Source of the DNA: Pseudomonas mucidolens
GTDB taxonomy: Bacteria > Pseudomonadota > Gammaproteobacteria > Pseudomonadales > Pseudomonadaceae
DNA: 64,000 bases
Assembly: GCF_900106045.1 (NCBI RefSeq)
Contig: NZ_LT629802.1
Coordinates: forward strand, 1,426,001 to 1,490,000
Reading direction: 5' to 3'
Shown here: piece after piece, positions 1-9,427 of the stretch
Numbering within the stretch: position 1 is the stretch's first letter
Layout of the letters: the number at the start of each line of letters is the position of its first letter
Notes under the pieces: model-generated
Databases searched by the model: none
Seen by the model: only the letters and a program-made list of their open reading frames with translations
Told to the model about the DNA's origin: nothing
Position numbers and translations under genes: made by a program

Positions 1-602
1 ATATCCAGGCCGCAGGCGGCCTGGTCCCGATGGTTGTCGAGCAATCTGCTCGTGGCGAGCGCGCCTATGACATCTACTCGCGCCTTCTCAAGGAGCGAGT
101 CATCTTTCTGGTCGGCCCTGTAGAAGACTACATGGCCAACCTGATCTGCGCGCAACTGCTGTTCCTTGAAGCGGAAAACCCGGACAAGGACATCCATCTC
201 TATATCAACTCCCCGGGCGGTTCGGTGACAGCGGGTATGTCGATCTACGACACCATGCAGTTCATCAAGCCAAACGTGTCGACTACCTGTATCGGCCAGG
301 CATGCAGCATGGGTGCGTTCCTGCTGACCGCCGGCGCCGAGGGCAAGCGTTTCTGCCTGCCTAATTCGCGAGTGATGATTCACCAGCCACTGGGCGGTTT
401 CCAGGGCCAGGCGTCGGATATCGAAATTCACGCCAAGGAAATCCTGTTTATTCGCGAGCGTCTCAACACGCTGATGGCCAAGCACAGTGGGCACACCCTG
501 GAAGAAATCGAGCGCGATACCAACCGTGACAATTTCATGAGTGCAGAAGCCGCGCGTGAGTACGGGTTGATCGACGCTGTAATCGAAAAGCGTCCTGCTT
601 AA
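1..602 (+). CDS. clpP: ATP-dependent Clp protease proteolytic subunit ClpP (5' end outside window)
   Basis: Serine peptidase core of the ClpXP/ClpAP machine, which degrades unfolded, tagged and regulatory proteins in the cytoplasm. The frame is open from base 3, with codons IQAAGGLVP before the methionine at 30. ClpP normally has about 20 more residues upstream, so the gene is cut by the window edge and the methionine at 30 is internal. Catalytic residues are visible: Ser in GQACSMGAF, His in MIHQPLGG and an Asp in the [10 protein letters not shown] region. The oligomerisation segment ([13 protein letters not shown]) is intact. clpX follows after about 110 bases on the same strand, the usual gammaproteobacterial order. 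Confidence 0.97.
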   Translation, partial: IQAAGGLVPMVVEQSARGERAYDIYSRLLKERVIFLVGPVEDYMANLICAQLLFLEAENPDKDIHLYINSPGGSVTAGMSIYDTMQFIKPNVSTTCIGQACSMGAFLLTAGAEGKRFCLPNSRVMIHQPLGGFQGQASDIEIHAKEILFIRERLNTLMAKHSGHTLEEIERDTNRDNFMSAEAAREYGLIDAVIEKRPA

Positions 603-714
603 TATAAGCAGCTCAAAATAGGGCTGGTCGGCGGGGCCGATCACCTGCGGGCTTGAAAAAGCCCGCATAAGCCTTCATCTTGTGTTGCAAGCCTATCGGA
701 TTTGGATCGAACGA

Positions 715-1998
715 ATGACTGACACCCGCAACGGCGAGGACAACGGCAAGCTGCTCTATTGCTCCTTCTGTGGCAAAAGCCAGCATGAAGTACGCAAATT
801 GATTGCCGGCCCCTCGGTCTTTATCTGCGACGAGTGCGTCGACCTGTGCAATGACATCATCCGTGAGGAGGTGCAGGAAGCCCAGGCCGAAAGCAGCGCG
901 CATAAATTGCCTTCGCCTAAAGAAATCAGCGGCATCCTTGATCAGTATGTGATTGGTCAAGAGCGTGCGAAAAAGGTTCTGGCCGTAGCGGTGTACAACC
1001 ACTACAAGCGCTTGAACCAGCGTGACAAAAAGAATGACGACGTCGAGCTCGGCAAAAGTAACATTCTGCTGATCGGTCCTACAGGCTCGGGTAAAACCCT
1101 GCTTGCGGAAACCCTCGCTCGCCTGTTGAACGTTCCCTTCACCATCGCCGACGCAACCACCCTCACCGAGGCGGGTTATGTAGGTGAGGACGTTGAGAAC
1201 ATCATTCAGAAGCTGCTGCAAAAATGCGATTACGACGTAGAGAAGGCCCAGATGGGTATCGTCTACATCGATGAAATCGACAAGATTTCGCGTAAATCGG
1301 ATAACCCGTCGATTACCCGGGACGTTTCCGGTGAAGGCGTGCAACAAGCTCTGTTGAAGCTGATTGAAGGCACGGTTGCGTCTGTACCGCCACAAGGCGG
1401 CCGCAAGCATCCGCAGCAGGAATTCCTTCAGGTTGATACGCGTAACATCCTGTTTATCTGTGGCGGTGCGTTCTCCGGCCTGGAAAAGGTTATTCAAAAC
1501 CGTTCCACCCGTGGCGGCATCGGTTTCAGTGCAGAAGTGCGCAGCAAGGAAGAAGGCAAGAAGGTTGGTGACTCCTTGCGTGAAGTCGAGCCTGACGATT
1601 TGGTCAAGTTCGGTCTGATCCCTGAGTTTGTCGGCCGCCTGCCGGTCCTGGCGACGTTGGACGAGTTGGATGAGGCTGCGTTGATGCAGATCCTTACCGA
1701 GCCGAAAAACGCCCTGACCAAGCAATATGCCAAGTTGTTCGAGATGGAAGGCGTGGACCTCGAGTTCCGCGCTGACGCGCTCAAGTCGGTGGCCAAGCGT
1801 GCGCTGGAGCGCAAGACTGGCGCACGAGGCTTGCGTTCGATTCTCGAAGGCGTGCTGCTCGACACCATGTACGAGATCCCGTCGCAATCCGACGTGAGTA
1901 AAGTGGTGATCGACGAAAGCGTCATAGAAGGCAAGTCCAAGCCACTGTACATCTACGAAAACAGTGAGCCGGCAGCCAAGGCGGCACCAGACGCGTAA
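715..1998 (+). CDS. clpX: ATP-dependent Clp protease ATP-binding subunit ClpX
   Basis: AAA+ unfoldase that recognises substrates and threads them into ClpP. The 427-residue protein starts at [12 protein letters not shown]; upstream in-frame methionine codons exist but the family begins here. The N-terminal zinc-binding domain has four cysteines (C16, C19, C38, C41; pattern CSFC...CDEC). Next come Walker A GPTGSGKT, pore loop GYVGED, Walker [10 protein letters not shown] and the C-terminal small AAA domain with GARGLRS. A strong intrinsic terminator follows the stop, so lon is expected to have its own promoter. Confidence 0.98.
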   Translation: MTDTRNGEDNGKLLYCSFCGKSQHEVRKLIAGPSVFICDECVDLCNDIIREEVQEAQAESSAHKLPSPKEISGILDQYVIGQERAKKVLAVAVYNHYKRLNQRDKKNDDVELGKSNILLIGPTGSGKTLLAETLARLLNVPFTIADATTLTEAGYVGEDVENIIQKLLQKCDYDVEKAQMGIVYIDEIDKISRKSDNPSITRDVSGEGVQQALLKLIEGTVASVPPQGGRKHPQQEFLQVDTRNILFICGGAFSGLEKVIQNRSTRGGIGFSAEVRSKEEGKKVGDSLREVEPDDLVKFGLIPEFVGRLPVLATLDELDEAALMQILTEPKNALTKQYAKLFEMEGVDLEFRADALKSVAKRALERKTGARGLRSILEGVLLDTMYEIPSQSDVSKVVIDESVIEGKSKPLYIYENSEPAAKAAPDA

Positions 1999-2022
1999 GC
2001 GTTTTGCTGCTGAAATAAACCA

Positions 2023-2048
2023 AGGGGCCTCAGGGCCCCTTTGTTTTT
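2023..2048 (+). terminator. Rho-independent terminator after clpX
   Basis: Inverted repeat AGGGGCC / GGCCCCT with a four-base loop, followed by TTGTTTTT. It lies 25 bases after the clpX stop and separates clpPX from lon. Confidence 0.85.
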
Positions 2049-2073
2049 ACTCGTGTTTACTGTTCGCATCATG

Positions 2074-2102
2074 CTTGTTTTTTTTGCGTGCAGCCCCCAT
2101 CT
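2074..2102 (+). promoter_or_regulatory. Candidate sigma-32 (heat-shock) promoter of lon
   Basis: CTTGTT at 2074-2079, a 15-base spacer, then CCCCATCT at 2095-2102. The second element matches the RpoH -10 consensus CCCCATNT exactly and the first keeps the CTTG core. It is about 40 bases upstream of the lon start and after the clpX terminator. lon is a classical heat-shock gene, which fits. This is a motif match only. Confidence 0.55.
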
Positions 2103-2142
2103 TGGTTTCAAGCGTACTTTCATCTGTCATCGAGGCGAAATC

Positions 2143-4539
2143 ATGAAGACAACCATTGAATTGCCTCTCCTGCCATTGCGTGATGTCGTTGTGTATCCGC
2201 ACATGGTTATCCCGCTGTTCGTGGGGCGCGAGAAGTCTATCGAAGCCCTCGAGGCCGCGATGACGGGCGACAAGCAGATCCTGCTGTTGGCCCAGAGAAA
2301 CCCTGCTGATGATGATCCTGGCGAAGACGCCCTGTATCGTGTCGGCACCATTGCCACTGTTCTGCAACTGCTCAAGCTGCCGGATGGCACCGTCAAGGTG
2401 CTGGTCGAGGGTGAGCAGCGCGGCGCCGTAGAGCGCTTCATGGAAGTGGATGGTCACCTGCGCGCGGAAGTGGCCTTGATCGACGAAGTCGACGCGCCTG
2501 AACGCGAGTCGGAAGTTTTTGTTCGCAGCCTGCTTTCGCAGTTCGAGCAATACGTACAACTGGGCAAAAAAGTCCCGGCTGAAGTCCTGTCCTCCCTCAA
2601 CAGCATTGATGAGCCAAGCCGCCTGGTCGACACCATGGCCGCGCACATGGCGCTGAAAATCGAGCAGAAACAGGACATTCTCGAGATTATCGATTTGTCT
2701 GCCCGGGTCGAGCACGTCCTGGCGTTGCTGGATGCTGAAATCGACCTGTTACAGGTTGAAAAGCGTATTCGTGGTCGCGTTAAAAAGCAGATGGAGCGCA
2801 GCCAGCGCGAGTACTACTTGAATGAGCAGATGAAGGCCATTCAGAAAGAGTTGGGCGACAGCGAGGAAGGTCATAACGAAATCGAAGAGCTGAAAAAGCG
2901 CATCGATACCGCCGGCCTGCCGAAAGACGCGCTGGCCAAGGCCACCGCTGAGCTGAACAAACTCAAGCAAATGTCCCCGATGTCGGCTGAGGCCACCGTG
3001 GTTCGTTCCTACATCGACTGGCTGGTGCAGGTGCCGTGGAAGGCTCAGACTAAAGTGCGTCTGGACCTCGCTCGGGCAGAAGACATTCTCGACGCCGATC
3101 ACTACGGTCTTGAAGAGGTCAAGGATCGCATCCTCGAATACCTCGCCGTGCAAAAGCGCGTGAAGAAGATTCGTGGCCCGGTGTTGTGCCTGGTCGGTCC
3201 GCCTGGTGTGGGTAAAACCTCGCTGGCGGAGTCCATTGCCAACGCCACAAACCGTAAATTCGTGCGCATGGCCCTCGGTGGCGTACGTGATGAAGCGGAA
3301 ATTCGTGGTCATCGCCGGACGTACATCGGTTCGATGCCAGGAAGATTGATTCAAAAGATGACGAAGGTGGGTGTACGCAACCCGCTGTTCCTGCTCGATG
3401 AAATCGACAAAATGGGCAGTGACATGCGTGGCGATCCGGCTTCCGCATTGCTGGAAGTGCTCGATCCGGAACAGAACCACAATTTCAACGACCATTACCT
3501 GGAAGTCGACTACGACCTGTCCGACGTAATGTTCCTGTGCACCTCCAACTCGATGAATATTCCACCAGCTCTGCTGGACCGGATGGAGGTGATTCGTCTG
3601 CCGGGCTACACCGAAGACGAGAAGATCAACATCGCCGTCAAGTACCTCGCACCCAAGCAGATTTCGGCCAATGGCCTGAAGAAGGGCGAGATCGAATTCG
3701 AGGTCGAGGCCATCCGCGACATCATTCGTTATTACACTCGCGAGGCCGGTGTACGGGGCCTTGAGCGTCAATTGGCGAAGATTTGCCGCAAAGTGGTGAA
3801 GGAGCATTCGCTGGAAAAACGCTTCTGCGTGAAGGTCGCCGCAGACTCCCTCGAGCATTTCCTGGGCGTGCGTAAATTCCGTTACGGGCTGGCTGAGGCG
3901 CAAGATCAGGTTGGCCAGGTCACGGGACTTGCCTGGACCCAGGTGGGTGGCGAGTTGCTGACCATCGAAGCGGTGGTGATTCCGGGCAAGGGCCAGTTGA
4001 TCAAGACCGGTTCGCTGGGTGACGTGATGGTTGAGTCGATTACTGCCGCGCAGACCGTGGTGCGCAGTCGCGCCAGGAGCCTGGGGATCCCCCTGGACTT
4101 CCATGAGAAGCACGACACGCATATCCACATGCCAGAAGGGGCGACCCCGAAAGATGGCCCTAGCGCTGGCGTAGGCATGTGCACGGCACTGGTATCAGCG
4201 CTGACCGGCATTCCGGTGCGCGCCGATGTCGCCATGACCGGGGAAATTACCCTGCGTGGGCAGGTGCTGGCCATTGGCGGCCTGAAAGAGAAATTGCTCG
4301 CGGCGCACCGTGGTGGTATCAAGACGGTGATCATTCCTGAAGAGAATGTGCGCGATCTGAAGGAAATTCCTGACAACATCAAGCAAGATCTGCAGATTAA
4401 ACCGGTTAAATGGATTGACGAGGTCCTGCAAATTGCGCTGCAATACGCGCCGGAGCCCTTGCCGGATGTGGTTTCCGAGATAGTTGCAAAGGATGAAAAG
4501 CGCGAGACTGACTCTAAGGAAAGAATTAGCACGCATTAA
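2143..4539 (+). CDS. lon: ATP-dependent protease Lon
   Basis: Soluble AAA+ serine protease that degrades misfolded proteins and short-lived regulators. The start MKTTIELPLLPLRD was chosen because a GAGG ribosome-binding site lies about 8 bases upstream and the family starts with this LPLLPLRDVVVYP segment. The product is 798 residues: N-terminal substrate-binding domain, coiled-coil around residues 190-290, Walker A GPPGVGKTS, Walker B LFLLDEIDKM, and a C-terminal protease domain with catalytic Ser in PKDGPSAGVGM and Lys in LKEKLLAAHRGG. It lies between clpX and hupB, as in other gammaproteobacteria. Confidence 0.98.
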   Translation: MKTTIELPLLPLRDVVVYPHMVIPLFVGREKSIEALEAAMTGDKQILLLAQRNPADDDPGEDALYRVGTIATVLQLLKLPDGTVKVLVEGEQRGAVERFMEVDGHLRAEVALIDEVDAPERESEVFVRSLLSQFEQYVQLGKKVPAEVLSSLNSIDEPSRLVDTMAAHMALKIEQKQDILEIIDLSARVEHVLALLDAEIDLLQVEKRIRGRVKKQMERSQREYYLNEQMKAIQKELGDSEEGHNEIEELKKRIDTAGLPKDALAKATAELNKLKQMSPMSAEATVVRSYIDWLVQVPWKAQTKVRLDLARAEDILDADHYGLEEVKDRILEYLAVQKRVKKIRGPVLCLVGPPGVGKTSLAESIANATNRKFVRMALGGVRDEAEIRGHRRTYIGSMPGRLIQKMTKVGVRNPLFLLDEIDKMGSDMRGDPASALLEVLDPEQNHNFNDHYLEVDYDLSDVMFLCTSNSMNIPPALLDRMEVIRLPGYTEDEKINIAVKYLAPKQISANGLKKGEIEFEVEAIRDIIRYYTREAGVRGLERQLAKICRKVVKEHSLEKRFCVKVAADSLEHFLGVRKFRYGLAEAQDQVGQVTGLAWTQVGGELLTIEAVVIPGKGQLIKTGSLGDVMVESITAAQTVVRSRARSLGIPLDFHEKHDTHIHMPEGATPKDGPSAGVGMCTALVSALTGIPVRADVAMTGEITLRGQVLAIGGLKEKLLAAHRGGIKTVIIPEENVRDLKEIPDNIKQDLQIKPVKWIDEVLQIALQYAPEPLPDVVSEIVAKDEKRETDSKERISTH

Positions 4540-4562
4540 TACGTTTAAGCCGGGTGGCTTCC

Positions 4563-4591
4563 TTGACAGATTTTTAGAGCCCTTGTTATAA
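4563..4591 (+). promoter_or_regulatory. Candidate sigma-70 promoter of hupB
   Basis: TTGACA at 4563-4568, a 17-base spacer, then TTATAA at 4586-4591, in the lon-hupB gap about 95 bases before the hupB start. The consensus -35 and ideal spacing make this the likely main hupB promoter. Confidence 0.6.
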
Positions 4592-4686
4592 AGCGGCTCT
4601 TAAGTGCCTGTAGGCCATTCAGCACTGATTTTTGCTTTCACCAAAAAACTTAGAATCATACTCAAATAGATATAAGGGGACTTAGA

Positions 4687-4959
4687 GTGAACAAGTCGGA
4701 ACTGATTGATGCTATCGCTGCATCTGCTGATATCCCGAAAGCTGCTGCTGGCCGTGCGCTGGACGCAGTAATCGAATCCGTCACTGGCGCTCTCAAGGCC
4801 GGCGACTCCGTGGTACTGGTTGGTTTCGGTACTTTCTCTGTGACCGACCGCCCAGCTCGCACTGGCCGTAACCCGCAGACTGGCAAGGCGCTGCAAATCG
4901 CCGCAGCCAAAAAACCAGGTTTCAAAGCTGGTAAAGCCCTGAAAGAAGCTGTGAACTAA
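4687..4959 (+). CDS. hupB: DNA-binding protein HU-beta
   Basis: Small histone-like protein that binds and bends DNA without strong sequence preference and shapes the nucleoid. 90 residues, the normal HU length, starting [16 protein letters not shown] with a GTG start codon preceded by an AAGGGGA ribosome-binding site. The DNA-binding arm is recognisable ([20 protein letters not shown], then the [11 protein letters not shown] tail). Located directly after lon, its conserved position. Confidence 0.97.
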   Translation: MNKSELIDAIAASADIPKAAAGRALDAVIESVTGALKAGDSVVLVGFGTFSVTDRPARTGRNPQTGKALQIAAAKKPGFKAGKALKEAVN

Positions 4960-5009
4960 GCTTCGTTCAAGCCTTTGCCTGCCCAGGTCACACGCAAGTC
5001 TGGCCTGAT

Positions 5010-5088
5010 AGCGGAGCGGCAGCAGACCCATTGAATCATCGGGTCGCCACGCTGGGGGTGTGGGTTCAAACCCCCGTTCGCTCTGCCA
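5010..5088 (+). other. tRNA-like sequence, probably a degenerate tRNA remnant
   Basis: The 3' half reads like a tRNA: a T-loop-like GGTTCAAAC flanked by G and C runs (5054-5075), then GCCA ending at 5088. GACCC (5024-5028) and GGGTC (5041-5045) could form an anticodon-type stem but enclose 11 bases instead of 7. The 5' side (about 5010-5016) pairs poorly with TCGCTCT before the CCA end, and T-stem pairing is imperfect. No good cloverleaf could be built, so a functional tRNA is not claimed. A terminator of the kind that often follows tRNA genes comes next. Confidence 0.3.
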
Positions 5089-5097
5089 GTTACGAGA

Positions 5098-5126
5098 AGG
5101 CGCATCCTCCGATGCGCCTTTCTTCT
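5098..5126 (+). terminator. Rho-independent terminator between hupB and ppiD
   Basis: Perfect 9-bp stem AGGCGCATC / GATGCGCCT with loop CTCC, followed by TTCTTCT. Confidence 0.8.
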
Positions 5127-5191
5127 ATCCGGACTCTACCCACGCTCCACGGTTGCCTAAACTTTGAAGTTCAACCGTTTCTGGGGGACGC

Positions 5192-7063
5192 ATGCTGCAG
5201 AATATCAGGGACAATTCACAAGGCTGGATTGCCAAAACCATCATCGGGATCATCGTTGTATTGATGGCCTTCACCGGTATCGAGGCCATTTTTCAGGCCA
5301 CGACCAACAGCCAGGACGCGGCCAAGGTCAATGGTGAAGCAATCAGTCAAAACGAACTGAGCCAAGCGGTCGACATGCAACGTCGACAGTTGATGCAACA
5401 GTTGGGCAAGGACTTCGACGCGTCCTTGCTGGATGAAAAAATGTTGCGCGAGGCGGCCCTCAAGGGCCTGGTCGATCGCAAGCTGGTGCTGCAAGGCGCG
5501 GCTGACTCGAAGTTTTCCTTCTCGGAAGCTGCCCTGGACCAGGTGATCCTGCAAACGCCGGAATTCCAGGTGGACGGCAAGTTCAATGCGGAACGTTTCG
5601 ACCAGGTGATTCGTCAGCTGGGCTACAGCCGTATGCAATTTCGTCAGATGCTGACTCAGGAAATGCTCATTGGGCAACTGCGTGCGGGCATTGCCGGCAG
5701 CGGTTTTGTGACCGATCAGCAAGTCCTGGCATTCGCGAAACTGGAAAAGCAGACGCGGGATTTCGCCACCGTCAACATCAAGGCCGACCCTGGCGCAGTG
5801 AAGCTCACCGACGAAGAGGTCAAGGCTTACTACGACCTGCACGCCAAAGAGTTCATGACCCCGGATCAGGTAGTCATTGATTACCTGGAATTGAAGAAGG
5901 CTTCCTTCTTCGATCAGGTCACCGTCAACGACGCTGAACTGCAGGCACTGTACGAAAAGGAAATCGCCAACCTTGCCGAGCAACGTCGTGCCGCGCACAT
6001 CCTGATTGAAGTCAACGATAAGGTGAACGAGGCGCAGGCCAAGGCCAAGATCGAAGACATTCAGGCACGTCTGGCCAAGGGCGAGAGCTTTGAGGCGCTG
6101 GCCAAGGAGTTTTCCCAGGATCCAGGTTCGGCCAACAGTGGCGGTGACCTGGGGTATGCCGGCCAGGGTGTCTACGATCCAGACTTCGAGACGGCGCTGT
6201 ATGCCTTGAAGACGGATCAGGTTTCGGCTCCGGTCCGTACGACCTTCGGCTGGCACTTGATCAAGCTGTTGGGCGTTGAAGCACCTGAGGTGCCATCGTT
6301 TGCCAGCCTGAAAGACAAGCTGACACGCGAACTGAAAACCCAGCAGGTTGAACAACGCTTCGTGGAAGCGACCAAGCAACTGGAAGACGCGGCATTCGAA
6401 GCCTCCGACCTGGCTCAGCCCGCTTCGGACCTGAAACTGACCGTGCACACTTCCGCTCCGTTCGGTCGTGAGGGTGGCGAGGGTATTGCCGCCAACCGTG
6501 CAGTGATCCAGGCGGCCTTCAGTACTGAAGTGCTGAATGAAGGTGCCAACAGCACCGCCATCGAGCTGGACCCGGAAACCATCGTGGTGCTGCGTGCCAA
6601 AGAGCACCGCAAGCCAGAACAACTGCCATTGGAAAGCGTCGCGTCGGCTATCCGCGCGCAGTTGACCAAAGAGCGTGCAAGCGCGGCGGCGAAGACCCAT
6701 GCCGACGAGCTGATCGCTAACCTGCGTGACGGCAAGCTGCCGTTGGATAAGCTTGTGGATGGCCAGGAATGGAAAGCCACCGAAGCCGCCGGCCGTGGCG
6801 AGGAGGGGGTTGAACCCGCCGTGCTGCAAGCGCTGTTCCGCATGGCCAAGCCGGTGGCGAAGGATAAGCCGACGTTTACCGACGTGACCCTGCCTGACGG
6901 TAGCCTGGTGATTGTGCGCCTGGACGCTGTCAATGAAGCGGTTGCCCCGACCGATGAAGAGAAGGAGCAGTATCGTCGCGCCCTCGCTTCGCGTGTGGGT
7001 CAGCAGGACTTCGCTGCTTATCGCAAGCAGTTAGAAGCCGAAGCGGATATCGAACGCTTCTGA
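5192..7063 (+). CDS. ppiD: Peptidyl-prolyl cis-trans isomerase PpiD (SurA N-terminal/parvulin family)
   Basis: Inner-membrane-anchored periplasmic chaperone that helps proteins leaving the Sec translocon fold. 623 residues, the normal PpiD length. One N-terminal membrane segment (about residues 16-33, TIIGIIVVLMAFTGIEAIF) is followed by a SurA_N-like chaperone domain and a parvulin domain around residues 265-360 (RRAAHILIEV ... GGDLGYAGQG ... TTFGWHLIKL). The start has a GGGGGA ribosome-binding site seven bases upstream. It is downstream of hupB as in E. coli and ends at a strong bidirectional terminator. Confidence 0.95.
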   Translation: MLQNIRDNSQGWIAKTIIGIIVVLMAFTGIEAIFQATTNSQDAAKVNGEAISQNELSQAVDMQRRQLMQQLGKDFDASLLDEKMLREAALKGLVDRKLVLQGAADSKFSFSEAALDQVILQTPEFQVDGKFNAERFDQVIRQLGYSRMQFRQMLTQEMLIGQLRAGIAGSGFVTDQQVLAFAKLEKQTRDFATVNIKADPGAVKLTDEEVKAYYDLHAKEFMTPDQVVIDYLELKKASFFDQVTVNDAELQALYEKEIANLAEQRRAAHILIEVNDKVNEAQAKAKIEDIQARLAKGESFEALAKEFSQDPGSANSGGDLGYAGQGVYDPDFETALYALKTDQVSAPVRTTFGWHLIKLLGVEAPEVPSFASLKDKLTRELKTQQVEQRFVEATKQLEDAAFEASDLAQPASDLKLTVHTSAPFGREGGEGIAANRAVIQAAFSTEVLNEGANSTAIELDPETIVVLRAKEHRKPEQLPLESVASAIRAQLTKERASAAAKTHADELIANLRDGKLPLDKLVDGQEWKATEAAGRGEEGVEPAVLQALFRMAKPVAKDKPTFTDVTLPDGSLVIVRLDAVNEAVAPTDEEKEQYRRALASRVGQQDFAAYRKQLEAEADIERF

Positions 7064-7086
7064 TGATGTAACTGTGTCGAAAAAGA

Positions 7087-7114
7087 CCCCGGCCTGCCAG
7101 CCGGGGTTTTTTTT
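7087..7114. terminator. Bidirectional terminator between ppiD and the MFS gene
   Basis: Stem CCCCGGC / GCCGGGG with loop CTGCCA, followed by eight T on the + strand and preceded by an A-rich stretch that serves the - strand gene. It lies between convergent genes. Confidence 0.85.
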
Positions 7115-7125
7115 GGCTGTCGGGA

Positions 7126-8310
7126 TCAGTGTCCGGTTCGCAGGGTTGCTGTCAGCGCAAGCGCCGCCAACGCAACAACGGTCCAGGGAAAGGAGGTTAC
7201 GCCCAAGCCCTGAAGTAACATCCCTCCGGCCAAGCCACCGCCGGCAATTCCCAGGTTCCATACGGTCACCAGCATGGACTGCGCAGCATCAGCCGCGTCG
7301 CCGGCCGATTTGGCCAGTGCTGTTTGCAGCAAGGCTGGCAGGCCCCCAAAGGCAATTCCCCAGAATGCCACCGTTACGTAGACCACGCAGGGCGAGTCGA
7401 TCCAGAGTCCCAGCGCCAAGGCCGACGATGCGAACAGTGCGCAACTGATGATCAGCAACAGGCGCAGGCGCTGGTCAATCAATGCTCCAACAAGCCAGAT
7501 ACTCAACAGCGCCGCCAGACCAAATACCAGCAGCACCTGATCGATGTCGGCGGTGAGTCCGGCGGGCGCAAGCAGAGGGGCAATATAGGTGTAGAGAATG
7601 TTGTGGGCCAGCACATAGGTGAAGGTCACGAACAGCACCGGCCGTACCCCGCACAACCTCAGGACCTGGCGCAGGCCAAGGCGTTTTTCAGCACTTTGCC
7701 CGGCAAAGTCCGGTACCTGCCAGCGCACCCATGCCAGCAACGCGATCGTAAGCCCGGTCATGATCGCGAAACTCCAGCGCCAGCCGACCGCAGTACCGAG
7801 CAAGGCGCCGGCCGGTACGCCGAGAGACAACGCCAGGGGCGCACCGAGCATGGCCACGGCAATCGCACGACCTTGCAGATGCGGTGCCACCATACGACTG
7901 GCGTAGCCCGCCAGTAATGCCCAAAGCAGGCCGGCGAATACCCCGGCCAATAAACGCGCGGTCAGGGTCAGCCAATAATCGTTCGACAGCGCCGTGACAC
8001 TGTTGACCAGCGCAAAGCCGCCGATGGCAATCATCAGCAAAGGTCGTCTACGCCAACCGCGAGTGGCGTAGGTCAACGGAATGGCCGCCAGCAACGAGCC
8101 GAGGGCATACAAGGTGACGAGTTGGCCGACCAGCGCCTCGGACACCTGCAGGCCGACGCTCATCTGGGGTAGCAGGCCCGCGGGCAATGCTTCAGTGAGG
8201 ATGGTGATAAACCCGGCAGTGGCCAGCGCCATCAGTCCCCCGATGGGAAGGCGTTCACGATGGGGCGTGAGGTGGGCGGATGAGTCGGCGAGTGGGCTGC
8301 AGGGGTTCAT
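7126..8310 (-). CDS. MFS transporter, DHA1 family (AraJ-like efflux permease)
   Basis: Twelve-helix major facilitator superfamily permease of the inner membrane, probably a drug or sugar efflux pump; the substrate cannot be read from sequence. About 394 residues. Family motifs include a loop 2-3 like GSLLAAIPLTYATRGWRRRP and a motif-C-like segment LGAPLALSLGVPAGALLG. The start at 8310 is preferred because GGAG lies about 10 bases upstream; another ATG at 8325 has no ribosome-binding site. A LysR gene is divergent across a 128-base gap containing an inverted repeat, suggesting that regulator controls this pump. Confidence 0.85.
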   Translation of the reverse strand: MNPCSPLADSSAHLTPHRERLPIGGLMALATAGFITILTEALPAGLLPQMSVGLQVSEALVGQLVTLYALGSLLAAIPLTYATRGWRRRPLLMIAIGGFALVNSVTALSNDYWLTLTARLLAGVFAGLLWALLAGYASRMVAPHLQGRAIAVAMLGAPLALSLGVPAGALLGTAVGWRWSFAIMTGLTIALLAWVRWQVPDFAGQSAEKRLGLRQVLRLCGVRPVLFVTFTYVLAHNILYTYIAPLLAPAGLTADIDQVLLVFGLAALLSIWLVGALIDQRLRLLLIISCALFASSALALGLWIDSPCVVYVTVAFWGIAFGGLPALLQTALAKSAGDAADAAQSMLVTVWNLGIAGGGLAGGMLLQGLGVTSFPWTVVALAALALTATLRTGH

Positions 8311-8403
8311 GGGTATCGGCTCCATTTTTTCAATGCCTCAAGGTAAAGGCCAAGAATAGGGAGCTGGACAGCACAGAAAAACAGGCTAAGGTTCCGAACT
8401 TAT

Positions 8404-8419
8404 CGGACGTTTTTGTCCG
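8404..8419. promoter_or_regulatory. Candidate operator in the MFS/LysR divergent gap
   Basis: Inverted repeat CGGAC-N6-GTCCG, about 20 bases upstream of the LysR start. It is a plausible regulator site for the divergent pair, from symmetry and position only. Confidence 0.35.
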
Positions 8420-8438
8420 CAATGATCGGGAAGTGAGA

Positions 8439-9338
8439 ATGGACAGCCTGGGCAGTATTTCGGTGTTTGTGCAGGTCGCGGAAACCCGCAGTTTTACTCA
8501 GGCCGGCAGGTTGCTGGGAGTGTCGTCCTCGGCCATCGGCAAAAGTATCGCGCGTATCGAAGAGCGCTTGGGCGTCAGATTGTTCCATCGCAGTACCCGC
8601 AGTATCACGTTGACCGCTGAGGGGGCGCTGTTTTTGGAGCGATGTCGGCGCATCCTGGCCGAGGTCGAAGCGGCGGAGCAGGAACTGACAGATGCTGCGA
8701 CCACGCCCAGGGGTAAGTTACGCATCAGTTTGCCGCAGGTGAGAGGGCTGTTGATGCCGGTGCTGACGGAGTTTATGCGGGCCTATCCGGAGATTGAATT
8801 GGACGTGGACTTTTCCGATCGCATGGTGGACGTGATTGATGAAGGCTTCGACGCGGTGGTACGCACCGGCAAACCCGAGGATTCACGACTGATGGCCCGG
8901 CTGCTGGGCAATTACCGGCTGGTGTTGGTGGGTTCTACCGATTACTTTGCCCGATGTGGCACGCCGCAGCGGCCCGCCGACCTGAGTCACCATGCTTGCC
9001 TGCGCCATAAGTTCTGCGCCACCGGCAAGCTGGAAGCCTGGCCTTTACGCCATTTGCCGGAGGAGCCTGCGCCGGTGCTGCGAGCGCCGCTGGTTTCGAC
9101 CACCATTGAGTCTCTCAACCATGTGGTCCATGAGGGCCTCGGGATTGCCTGTCTGCCGGACTTCATGGTGCGCGAGGCGGTTGAGCGGGGGAGGTTGCAG
9201 CGGGTACTGGATGATTACCTGGAGCACAGCGCAAGCTTCTGGTTGCTTTGGCCGTCCAGTCGCCATGCTTCGGCCAAATTGCGGGTGTTTATTGATCATA
9301 TGAGCGTGAGGCTTTTTCCCGCAGAACCCGTCCGATAA
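8439..9338 (+). CDS. LysR-family transcriptional regulator
   Basis: 300 residues. N-terminal winged helix (MDSLGSISVFVQVAETRSFTQAG..., then SSAIGKSIARIEERLGVRLFHRSTR) followed by a LysR substrate-binding domain (about 90-295). The frame is open upstream, but the start at 8439 is chosen because the LysR domain begins there and AAGTGAG precedes it. Divergent from the MFS gene, which it probably regulates. The substrate is unknown. Confidence 0.9.
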   Translation: MDSLGSISVFVQVAETRSFTQAGRLLGVSSSAIGKSIARIEERLGVRLFHRSTRSITLTAEGALFLERCRRILAEVEAAEQELTDAATTPRGKLRISLPQVRGLLMPVLTEFMRAYPEIELDVDFSDRMVDVIDEGFDAVVRTGKPEDSRLMARLLGNYRLVLVGSTDYFARCGTPQRPADLSHHACLRHKFCATGKLEAWPLRHLPEEPAPVLRAPLVSTTIESLNHVVHEGLGIACLPDFMVREAVERGRLQRVLDDYLEHSASFWLLWPSSRHASAKLRVFIDHMSVRLFPAEPVR

Positions 9339-9427
9339 ATCGGTGACGTTTTACCGACAGGAATCCGCGCGCAGGCGTCACGATCTGTTGCACAATACCG
9401 CCCTGAGCGTTTTTCCCAGGAATTTCA

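Noticed and set aside
646-667. GC-rich hairpin GCGGGCTT / AAGCCCGC between clpP and clpX
   Set aside because: No T run follows on the + strand. It may attenuate or stabilise the transcript but is not called a terminator.
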